From the NCBI GenBank assembly GCA_022829145.1, contig CM040763.1:13439141-13503140 (forward strand): a DNA stretch of 64,000 bases, given 5' to 3'. Shown piece after piece: positions 46,701 through 59,000 of the stretch. The notes below the pieces were generated by a model. That model did no database searches. It had not been told where the DNA came from and worked only from the letters and a program-made list of their open reading frames with translations. Numbering within the stretch: position 1 is the first letter of the stretch; every line of letters begins with the position of its first letter. A program made the position numbers and the translations under genes. This stretch comes from Albula goreensis (Eukaryota > Chordata > Actinopteri > Albuliformes > Albulidae).

Positions 46701-49700
46701 TATGTAATGTCGGTAAAAATATCAACCATGCTACCAACAACAAAAAAAAACACTAAAAAAGACACAATTAATCTATGTTTTTTACATGACTTTCCATTTG
46801 ATATGACTTCCTTTTTACGCACCAGGGTTTTCTTACACATTTTCTACGTTTTCCAGATGGATTATCAAATGCACAAGTCAATCTACTAGACTCTCAGACT
46901 TAAATAACATGGAAGTGTTGTGTTGCAAAGTGATTAATGTTTCACCATTCACTTAACTGTATCCTGCCACTCAAGCAATCATCAGCAAGAGCCTCCTGCA
47001 GACCGGTCACATAAAAAATTGCACATGCCTCTTATAGCTGACAGCTATTCAAATGAAGACGAATCACAATCACAAAAGTGACTTGACCTCCACATGACAT
47101 TAAATTCTATCTGTGCACACGCACACAAAACTTTTTTGTATATAAAATATACAATGTGAAAGACACTTTGACAGTCATCAAAACAACAGACAGCTGATAC
47201 CACTGTTTTGTATACATAATATAATATAATGAATAATATAATATAATATAAATATAATGAATTAAAGTAACAGGACTGATGTAACAATCAGCTGTTTCTT
47301 TGAAATTAAAATTCATTGTATGGAGTGTTGGTCCTGAGTTTTGAAAAAAATTTGCTACGCATTACGAGAAAAAATAACATGGTCCCTTGCCACAGCTGCA
47401 CACTACACGCTAAACCTAGCTGAGCAGAATCATCAGTTCGGCAGATGTCAGAGAGGGTCGCAGAGCAGGGAGCCTTACTGTGACGCCATCAAAAGGAATG
47501 ATTCCTACAGCTACCTTCGGGATGGATGTCAACTGAGTAAAAAAATGCACCTACCTAAAGTAAGGGATTTGTGTGTAGAGCAGAACATGATGGCCACAGT
47601 GTCTGCTGGTGTGAATCCTGACTTCCTCCTGCAAGACAGAAACAAAACAAAAAAACAGGCCTTTATTTAGAGAGGAAGACGTCAATCTCGCTCTTCTATA
47701 GGGCATCGTGGGATAGCGATAGACATGAAAGGTCTGAGATGGGCAGTCTTCCAGCACAGTGAGGAGGCGGGAGGGAACCGTAACACTTACCTGGTGGTGA
47801 AGAGGAACGTTAGCAGCATAAAGCTCAGCTGAATGGAGAAGACTGTGGAAGACAAAGGCAGACACACAAACAAAAGACTTGTTAAGACCACTGAGACATG
47901 GAGCGAGAAACTCTAAAACCTCAGACTGTCTTCAAAAAACAAACAAAAAAAACAAAAAAGCAGACAAACAATATGTTTTTTCTCAACCAGTCTGATATTC
48001 TTATGAATGCAGCATGTGGGGGTGGGGGGTCAGCTTCACAAGCAAAAGTGGAAATTCATTTTCCCAAAACAGTGGAGTCAAGAAACCTGTTGTCTAGAGC
48101 ACTGTAGTCCACTTCCAAGACAAATGTAAATAAGCAAAATGACCAGCCAGTTGCTTAGCTACCCATAATCACAATGGACGTGACAGATGTTTCTGCTTAA
48201 ACTGGGCCAGAGAGACAAAAATGTCCACAAACACTAAAAATTATTCAGTTAAAAAGTTAATCTGACTGAATTCTTCATATTTAATGTGAACACTGACTTT
48301 TGTCGTTTTAAATGTTTAACAATACATATCTTCCCTGAAGTCAAAGAGACTATAAGATAAAACCATAAATTCAATCTTGATTCCAGACAGTAAACTTGCC
48401 CATATGAAAGAAGAGCAAATATAAAAAGTGACATTGTACTGCATGCAGTTACATATTTAATTGGTTGTATGTTAGGAACTCTGAGACTTCTGACTGTGAT
48501 CAAGTGAAATATGCAAACAAAGAAGCCAGACAATGATAACACCGCATTGAGAGAGCGGCCACAAAGCTCATCGGGCCTGATCTAGTGGCAATACATTTCA
48601 CAGCTTTTCACTCTTGTTACTATATGTATGAGATTCTCATTATTCATCATATGGGGGCAAAATGAAGTAGATTCTATAAATATCAATGATGGGGGTATTA
48701 TACATTTTATAACTTCAAGAGGTAAAATAATAAAAGAACAGCAAAAATGATAACAGGATTTTATTTTTTCATCATCATTTGATTTATATTGAAAAACCTC
48801 TTTCCATTAAACAGAATGGGAAGTGTTATGACCCATCGAGAGCTTTTAAAAGGCGCTCAAAAGGTTGCTTTCTGCATCAACTGAAAGCCTTCCTTTAAGA
48901 TTGCCCTGATGAGGACAGTGACCACAATGCAGAGACGAAGAGAGAACAATTGTGGGAGGCAAGGTCTGACATGTGGGAAGTGCCATCACCCTGAAGCTTG
49001 TTAGCGTCTGCAAAAGTCCAAGTCTGGCAGCTACAACAAAACAAGATATTCTCACTGGAGTTTAGTGGCCATATCCAAACACTCATAAACATGCACAGAG
49101 AACAAGTATAAAAACATGCAGAGGTACACAAAGCATAGACTTGTATTCATACATAACAAACATGCACACCCATGCACAATCAAACAATTCAAATGCCTAC
49201 AAAAGGAATAAATGCTACTTTAGACACAATTTGAGAGCTTAGAATTATAGGATTCGATCTTTATCCTTTAACATTCTCACTGAATGGACCATATAATTCT
49301 CAGTCCTCAAATTTTCTGTCATCACAGTTTTTGTGTCAGGGAAAACAACTTAACCTTTTTGTTCTAAACTCTTTGGTTGTTTTGGTCTCTTCTATATTTT
49401 GGGATGGACTGCAGTTTCTGCAAAATGAAGACATCTGTGACATTTAAGCAGCATGGTGTCACTTTCGCAGGAGTAAATTAGGCAGCCCAAAATAACAGCA
49501 TCTGGGGCATGTAGGGACCTACACTGGTGACACATCTTCATCCGTTTCTCTACGGTGCCAGATGGAAGACTTTCAGAAGAAAACTCGACAAACGCCGAGC
49601 TTGTCTCAGCCAACACTCCATCACAGTTCACCAGCTCACTATAGCACATGAAATATCTACAGTTCTCTGTTATGGTACATTGATGCCATCACACAGGAAA

Positions 49701-52700
49701 CTCTCATGACAGTATTTCCTCTGCAGAAGGTTCTTAAGATATACAAAAACTGTGCCAGAATTGCTCATAATTTTATATTCTATAGTGACAATTTCTCAGG
49801 AGCAAGACACTGGAAAATATAGAAGAAGATACTCCATGCATGGTTATCATGGCCCCAGACTGAAGATGAATGCTTCACTAAAGAGCGTGGATCCGTGGCT
49901 GGGGTACATAAGGCAGTGTGTAGTAGAAAGGAAAGGGCCAAATGAAACCATCTCATTTTAAAGGTCTCTCAAGGAAAAGTGAAGGGGACGTATTTTTAGC
50001 CGCGCCACTTCCATCTCTCGGGTTTGTCTCTGTCTTGGTGACTTTAATCGAGCAGGGATCTGGTGTGGCAGATGCATCACCGTGCCAGGCCTTCACCCAG
50101 GTTTGAGTCCGGGGACAAAAGGAGGGGGTTTGAAATCGGTTGTAGCTATTTCTGAAGCACAGACAGGTGAGCTATGGTTCCCTTATTCTGCCTCTTAACC
50201 CGGGCCGACGGCCTGGAGACGGGGCTTCTAAAGCTAACAGATTGCTTTAATACATAAAGGAATAAATATGAGCCGGGACAAGATTAAAGAAGATGCAGTT
50301 TTATAATTAGCCTGGTCGCCTATGGCTAGGGATCACTATTACATCTCTGCCAGGGCTGATTAACCAGCTACGTTGGGAGTGTGGCCAGGAAGGATTGAGG
50401 AACCTGCCAGGCAGGATAGGGGTAGATTATTCACGCACTAGCATACGCACACACGCACACACTCACACACTCACACACACACAGACACACACACGCACGG
50501 GCACACACACACACACACACGTGGTAAGTGGTAAGGAGCACTCACTGATAAACACCACAATGACCAGGCTGAAGCGGTCCAGATCGATGCCCGGGTTGGA
50601 GAAAGTGTCACAGAAGGTGGTGTAGATGATCATGAGCAGGACGCAGCTGCTGACCGCCCCAAACGGAGGCTTCCTCCTCTCCAGCCAGTCCTTAATGAAC
50701 CGCCGGAAGACCTGTGGTGAAAGGGAGAGATGGACCACACTGGAATCAGCCGTGTCAACAGGTTGCATTCAGGAGACGGGTGAGGCGTGCAAAATGGAGG
50801 GAGACAGCAGAGTGGCATGCAGTGACTGAAAGACCCCCCTTCCCCACTCCCCGACCCCATCCCAGGAGGCTTCAGAATGCGTCCGTCCCACCGCTTTCGA
50901 CCGATGCGGAAACTCGAGCATTTTCAATGTGACTTCCCAGCTGGGCCCCCGCGTAAAATGAGAGTACATTTGCACCCAGGCTTCCGATTGGGGGCTAATC
51001 AACCCAGACGCTCTTTGCTAGCTGTCACTGAGAAGTCCCCATTAGACCTCCCAGAAGTCTCGGTCCTCTGTTGATTTTAATGGATGCATGTAATTACCGG
51101 AGTCCCCCTCTGCATCCACAACAATTCCGAGCACAACTCCGGGAACAACTCCCACTGACATCTTACGGAATTTCACCGGGGTGGCTAATCGAAAGTGATC
51201 AGCGGAACAATTTAATATTTAAATAGCCAGCAACGCACCAGAAGTTTCTAATTAAATTATAACTCATGCTTGAAAAGCAAAAGTGCATGTGTTGTGGGAC
51301 ATTAAATAATTCATTCGCCCTATATCCAGTCTCTGTTAACCTGAGGACAAATGGCATTAGCAAGCTTTTAGACTGGAGCTACTAGGAAAATGAACAACGG
51401 GATCTTGTTCAGATTTTAACATTTGAAGTCCAAATTTTTAATCTGAAGGTACATACTTTGAAACTTAGGAGAAAGGAAGGAGGGATTTTGCCAACAATGC
51501 TAAAGGACATGTCATCTTAATTTTGTCTGCAAACACAATGGTTAGATCAAACCAGACTGCAGTCCACTGCACTGTGTCTCCACACCATGCCTTACCTTTT
51601 AATAATAGAAATTTATTTTATTTTAGGAAAATGAGATGAAAAAGAAACTAAATATTCAATTATCACAAGAGTCCATTCATTAAAAGGCTTTCAAAAGTCA
51701 TGCATGCAAAATGTGAAAAATGTAAAAATATATATTAATTATAATGTTGCATATATAAAATACTAAGACTTTTTTTTAGACTAATGGTATCAACCCATTT
51801 TATGAGAAAATGTGACCCAATATTACATCAGCATTACCTCAGGTATATAAATGTAATATAGCTCCAGGTTACAGGATCTAGTCATTTAATTCTTTCCAGG
51901 TAGGACACCTTTTGACCACTTAATTCCCTTGCGGCGTTATTTTGGACGAAAAATACATATTTGATGAAAGCTCATTTCACCGTCCGCCTGAAATTCGACC
52001 ATACAGCTGCATGCTGGGCTGGAGATGTAAATGTAGCCTTTTTTTTTGATGGACGCCGACCGTTTTTGACGGTTCCTCCATTTGCACGCTCAGAAAGCTG
52101 AGGTTTTCTTCTTAACCCACTGAAATATGCAGGACGATAAAAGTAAAACCCTTTGAAATGTATCCAGTAAAAAGAATAGATTGTGACACCGTGTGAATGC
52201 CTTGGATCACGTCCTGCCGCACCCGGCCCTTGGTGTGCAAGTCTGGAGATTTCTCTCCTACATCGATCTCAACGGAACATCCGAAACATCTGCACCTCAC
52301 AAACGAGCTGTACCAATCTTTGAAAATTAATAGTTCTAAGCTGCATCGGAATGCCATCAAATTTTGTCGGTTAAAATGATGACACTGTACTGTTAGCAAT
52401 GCACGTCTGCCGTTCTAAATGCTGACTTATTATCATACTAATCTATCGTACTAATTTATCATTCAAACTTGACTCACATAAATCTATTTGCATTTAAAAA
52501 GTTATGTGTCTTCCCAACCAACCTGCTTTCATTTACACTTATAATAAAAATAAGAAAATGACACAATGGAAACTCTCCAAAAATTCATTTTCAATCAGTT
52601 CCATCACAGATTTAAGAAGACATCAGAAGTAATAAAAATCAACGTCATTTGAGGAGCTGGAAGGCCTTTAACACCGTCCACAAAAAGGTGTTCCACTTTA

Positions 52701-55700
52701 CCTGACACCAGCCTAAATATATATTTTTAATGAGAAAAATGATGTCCTCATTTAACTATTAAAATGTCCCGGGCCAGCTGTAATCTATACCTGAGCTGAA
52801 GAGAGGCTGTGATGGAGGTTCAGGAGATGTAATGTCTCTTGACAGTCAGCTTTATGCTGCAAAGCTTCATGAGTCAACCTGCCCTTCTGTGATCCCTTTG
52901 CTGAAGTACTGAGTAACACACATACATGTACTGAGTGACTCAAACCCCCCAACAAAAATGTGCTGACCCCCCCAGCCAACTGCCAAGACAAGGTAGGGAT
53001 TTTTGGTGGCCATCTTTTTGCCATGCCTGGCAAAAAGAAAAAACTTTAGTCTTTTGCAAAGGTTAGATAAAGCTTTGCTGGGATAAAATGGACGTATAAT
53101 ATAAAGGCCAGGGCACAAACAAATTCTACACTACATGTTGTAGATTCATAAATGATGAGTTTTAATTTAGCTGATTTTCAGAACTTTTCTTTGGGAAATA
53201 AAATCCTGCACAGCAATTAAGACAAGTGGCTCACAGGCATTTCGCTTGGTGTAAATAGGCTAGTATAGCATGGCAGTTATGTTAAAAAATATTCCTTTGT
53301 ATTCTAAACAAACACATATGTTTATTTAGTATGAATTTTAAGAAAAAGTGTTGACAATTTATTTCAGTAATTTCCAAAAACAATTTTTCTACATGTCATT
53401 TTCCAAACACAATCTGCATGGTTCCCAAAACCACAGATAATTAAGCAAAACTATTATCAAAACTGAAATATGTATTCAACAAATGATTTCAGACACTATT
53501 AATTCCATTTCAAGGAAAAAAAAATCTGGTGCAAATCTGGACAATGTACAATGCCTCTGAGTAAAATCAGTTAAAAAGGAAATACATGACACACAAGACG
53601 ATATTGATAAATGTAACTTTTCAACAATAAACAGAATCTAAGCTGGCTACCAGTAATTTGAGAGCACTGACTTGCGTATGTTTATTTTACAAGTGCGCCA
53701 GTGCTCTGTGCACATGGAACAAAGCCTCTCCTCTGATCTTCTGTACTTCATCATTCCTTTGACCGGGCTCCTTTTGGATGCCCAAACTACTGTCACTGCT
53801 TCTGCTATTATGTTTTCATTTTTATCTTAAACACAAAGCTGAGGGAGGGAAAAAAAAATGAATTGGGGGTCGCAAATGAAATGCACGAATCCCCTTTTGA
53901 TACGGGATAAGTTCTAATTGTTCTGATCATAAAAAATACCTTTCAAGAGGGCTGCTGTTTCAACGATGCTGATTAAAACATGCTTGATACTTCAGTGACA
54001 AGGCCGTATTACTTATTCATTGCAAACAGTGGATTTGGGTGTGTTACTTTGAAAAATGTTCAAAACTGGCGGTCTGTAATAAGAGCACTGAGAAGAATTC
54101 TGGCTCATTAACATTTTATCATAAAATTCTCTTTCATATGAAACACCCAATATAGACTGTCAGAATCAATCAGGTGTCCAGAAAGCAGAAGACATGGCAA
54201 AAAAAGGATGGGGAATATGTCAGTTGTGGCAGCCGCCGTTTCTTCTATCTGTCATGTTTGCAGCACGGGCGGCAGAAAAGCGGAGACGCTTGGCGGGTAC
54301 GCGGCACTGAGGTGCTGGGAGAGAGCTGTTCCGGCGCTTTCCAGCTCTGCCTGACAGAGGCTTCTGCTGGGACCGGCGCTGCCTCGCTCAAAGGTGAAGG
54401 TTCTGGTGTGGGGGTCTTCCGAGTATTCGGATCGGAGGCTTGACTCATGATTTTATAATGGAATCCGCGCATCCCGGATCCCACCCGAGCGCCTTTGTCT
54501 TCACCTTCAACTCGGCTCGCCGAAGCGTGGGGTTGGGGGTGGGGGGGGGGGTCCTGGAGGGGACGCTGCTCAGCGCCCCGCACTCTGCACGCCGTCACCT
54601 GAGCCTTACGCACACCGCCTTAAGGCTGCAGCCCCAGGCTTAAAAACGTTACTTTAAAAGACTTTTCTTATCAAGAGTTAGCTGGGCAGTAAATATAAAT
54701 CAATCAACATAATTACTCTAACTATTTTTATAAATATTTACGCAAGCAAAATTCTCAGGATCTCAGGTTAGACTGAGTATGTTGTTTTTCATTTTGATGA
54801 AATTTGACAGGGAGGAGCATTCGCCAAAAGCAGCTTTGTAGCCATGGGAGCTGTAAACATTCGCTTTTATACTGCTGTAAGGTTTCTGTCCCTCTCCTCA
54901 GAACAGCACACTGGAACTCCAGTTTGCTGAAATCATGGCTTGGGCCAGAGTGGAACTATCATACCTTTCCAGTGATACTGAAATGGTCCCCTGTGTACCC
55001 AAAAGTGCTATGGCCCCGTTACCCAGCGGAGGAGCAGTCAGAACTGCTCAAAGCACGGTCTGTGACTGTGCTCTGTCATGGGGGGGTTGGGGGTGGGGTG
55101 GATGACTTCCACAGTCTCTTTGTCAAACAAGAATATAGCCTTTACGATTTGGATTTTCATTTATTTTCCAAAAACAAATGTTTAATGTTACAGGAAACAC
55201 ACCTTAGAGGGTGAGCTTCTGATGTTTCAACAGGATGCGGCACTGAATAGCCTTTAGGCGATACTGACAATGTTATGGTTGGTAATCTTCTGTTCATTGG
55301 ATTGCTGGTTAGGAAAAGGGAGACCTCCGTCGTCAGGACACTGAGTGTCAGGTGACTGTTCAGGATGAAGTGATTAACCAGTCAGGACTGGTAAATAACC
55401 AGTCAGGACACTGTGACAGGTATGTTATGACCTGAGGGCCGTTTTAAAAATACGTAACTGGTCAGGACACTGTGATTGATAGGTAACTAGTCAGTATATT
55501 GGGATTGATAGGTAACTGGTCAGTACATTGGGATTGACAGGTAACTGGTCAGTACATTGGGATTGATAGGTAACTGGTCAGTACATTGAGATTGATAGGT
55601 AACTGGTCAGGACAGTGATCGGTATGTAAGATGAGAGGATGCTGTGACAGGCATGTAGCTGTTCAGGACCTGGTGATTGGTAGGTGACCAGTCAGGATAT

Positions 55701-55939
55701 GGTGACAGGTGTGTAGCATTTGAGGGCACAGTAACAGGTCTGTGAAGGGGTCTGGGCGGGGCTGTGGAGAGGAGGGGACTCACCTGGCCCACAATGAGAG
55801 GAACCACCACCGTCATGAAGAGCTGAGAGAAGATGGAGCTGAAGGGCACTGAGGATGAGGAGCCCAGCTGCAAAGAGACACCAACAAAAGCCCTGAGTGC
55901 TCTCTCCTACATACATACACACTTCACCATGTGGAACAA

Positions 55940-56002
<63 letters not shown>

Positions 56003-59000
56003 TACATCTCATACAAACTTAACCCCAAGGCATTATCTCACACACAGATATTTAACCCCTAAACAGACACTCTCTCTCACACACAGACACTTAACATGTG
56101 GATACAATCTTTCTCACCCACACAACAACACCAGACATTAGCAGACATGCAGACATTAGCATCACATACACCGACTCAGGCCTAACACATGAATGTAGAG
56201 TGTACTGCTCTCACACACTGACACATAATATCACACAATATTCCTTCTCTCACTCACTTAATACTTAACACCACAACCTTGCTTATTCTTCTGCACACGC
56301 TGTCACTCATAAAACACACACAGACGTGCACACACAAACAACCACAACATGCTTCATTCTCCATAAAACGTCTCCTTCCCCTTCCTCGATTCAAAGTGAT
56401 AGGTAAATAGGACTATAAACTAAACTGTCAAACAGCATCTGCTCTACCCAGAGTCATGAGCACTCTTTCAATTACACTAATGGAAAATGAATACATGCTA
56501 GCAAACAAAACACATCATACACCATGTTCTAATCATAATCTCTGTCCATCAATAGCCTTTTTTTTTCAAAAGACTACCAGCAAGCATAAAACGTTATGTG
56601 GAAATTGGTGGGTAAAGGCATAGATGTACTCTTTTCTGAATCAAGGTATTTTCAAAGCAGACATGTATACTTTAATATATCCGTTTCATTGCTACACCCA
56701 ATGCCATCGGTAGTGTCATTGTAAAACTCCTTTTCTAAAAGGCACCGGCAATTATTTTCTGAATAAATCAGCAAGAGCAGCATACACTGTAGAAAAGAAA
56801 GAACATATTAATATGTATCCAACATCCATGGGGTGGGTCATAACTCATCGTTCTATGTGAGATCCTTTTATGCTTCAGACAAAAAACACCTTTGCAGTAA
56901 AGACAGCGTTCCAGATGCAGATTGCTGAATGAAAAAAGGAGCAGAGCCATATCCCTGCATTAGACTCTACAGGAGCATTGTGCCTCAGCGCCATTCAGTC
57001 ATAAGAAGGCCAGCCGGGACTTATTCAAACCCATTCAGCCAGCACTAAAACCAGCTCTACGGCTCCTTATACAAATCCTGAGCTGAGTGAGCCAGTGACG
57101 CTCAAATGCCACTCCTTACAGCTGAAATTCTTTAGGACCAGAAGCATAAAAATTACCAATATACAGCAGGAATACAGCCAAAATAGTAAAAGGTAAGGAG
57201 TAATCGTATTACAGCCAAAGTGAGCTTCATATTTTATTGTATTTTTAAGTACTGAGAAAGCGGTCCTGTACTGACAGTGGACACACTGTGAAAAGTAAAT
57301 GCTACTATGGTAATAACAAAGACAGACAGTAGTGGAGGAGTATATCAGAGGAGTCTGTAACGAGATTTCTGAAGGAAATGGGGCTATACAGACTGCACTT
57401 TCCAGCTGTAGTACTTTAAAAAAGCCTTGAAAACTCTCGGTTTAGGAGAATTCTGGCTTTGTAATGGTGTGTAGTGTTCAAAAAAAAAAATCAGCACTTA
57501 TCGGAGAAGCAAAGAATTTCAAACACAAAATAACCTTGTGCTCAGTTGACCTCTGAGGGCACAGTAATGTGATGTGAGTAAGCTCTGACCGCTGTGAGCC
57601 AAATGGACTCCTGGTCCGGCCGCATTAAGCTGGAGTACTGCATGGAGGACCATTCAGAGAAAGGATGAGAGGTAATCCCAGGAAAGTGCTGACCCGTACA
57701 GAGAGGCGGAGGTGTGCTAATGACCTGAGGAGCGCGGCGGGGCTGTTCAGGCTGTCATGGCTGAGTCTGTCCATCACCCTGAACCCCAAACCCCTCCCCC
57801 ACGTCCACTCTTCGACTCCGCCCCCCAGTCCACGCCTCTCACTGCCCTCCCATCACTTGCCCCGCCGCTTATCCCATGACCGTGGCCGGGACATAAAGAG
57901 AAACGCACACATTCGTCAGGACAGGCAGAGTCAGCACCCTGGTTGAGAGCCTGCACCATGCGGGGTTGTGATTGGAGACCTAGCCTGAAGCCAGTGAAGG
58001 AGGACAGAATCTCCTTCACTGAATCTCCACAGTCCCACTGCATTCTGGGCCTATTGTTGTGTCATTGTTATTGTATTCAAGTCAAATTTAAAAAAAAAAC
58101 ATGAAAATAAAAACATTTTAAAATAAATGTTTTGTGATGGAAAACTATTACTATGATTTTTCTGCTATCATCACAGGTACCTGATTTCAGGAAAATGATG
58201 TACATTGAAATTTTGCTTAGTCTCACATTCAGTTTTCATTGCAAAAAATGTTTGTACTGCACCTTCACAAATCCAAATATGCAATTCAAAACATAATACA
58301 TCACCATTTCTATTGTTACAGAATAAAACAATCTCAAGGCAAAAAAGCTGTATTAAACACCACTGGCAAGCTCAGTGACTTGTGCATCTATCCTCATACA
58401 ACCTGTACATATTTGTAATGAATATGTATTCATAATCTCCATTACAACAGGAACTAAAATAGGAGCACCTTCTTTACCTGCACCTCTCTTGTGGCAACAG
58501 AATTAGGAATATATGCCTGTAAGAACAGCCAGTGCTGACTGAAACTGCTAACCATAATCCACCCACCCCCCCCCAAATCCCAGCCTCTGGCCACCCGCCC
58601 CTTATCCCCCCCCACCACCCCCTTTGCTAATATGACACAGGAGGTTGCCGGTGGGCATTTCTGAAATAATGACACAACCAACTGTACACCTCTGCAGAGC
58701 AGGCACTGGGGCCTCGTGTGAGAAATATCAGCCTTGGATAAACATCTACACACAATGTGGACAGAATCGAGGTGGAGAAAGAAGGAATGGAGGATGAAGA
58801 AGGTGGAAAAAGATTTAGAGACTGCATCCACGTTGGTGGCATACATGCATCCATTTACTACATGCTAATTTTGACGAGAGGGTGCAAAAATGGATATTGT
58901 AATGTGGTGTACAACAGAATAAACTTCAGTAATAAAATTCCTTGTGGGCAAGAGCTATCTGTGAGGTATCTAATGAGAAAAGAGGCAGAATAATGAATAC

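Larger units (their letters stand above)
34733..47554 (-). other. SLC10A7: SLC10A7 intron, 12.8 kb
   Basis: This is the largest intron wholly inside the window. It contains a 73-bp tandem duplication, three homopolymer tracts, an L2-like tail, a CpG-rich segment at 40.4-40.9 kb, a Brn3-type homeodomain site, a 30-bp minisatellite and a C-rich repeat. GC-rich, repeat-poor stretches at about 37430-37640, 43200-44000 and 44850-45560 may be conserved non-coding elements. No missing SLC10A7 exon is required, because the flanking phases fit. Confidence 0.85.

Noticed and set aside
54174-54613. Overlapping 89- and 122-codon frames on opposite strands
   Set aside because: GC-rich segment open on both strands by composition, with Pro/Ser/Gly-rich products, no domain and no fit to SLC10A7.
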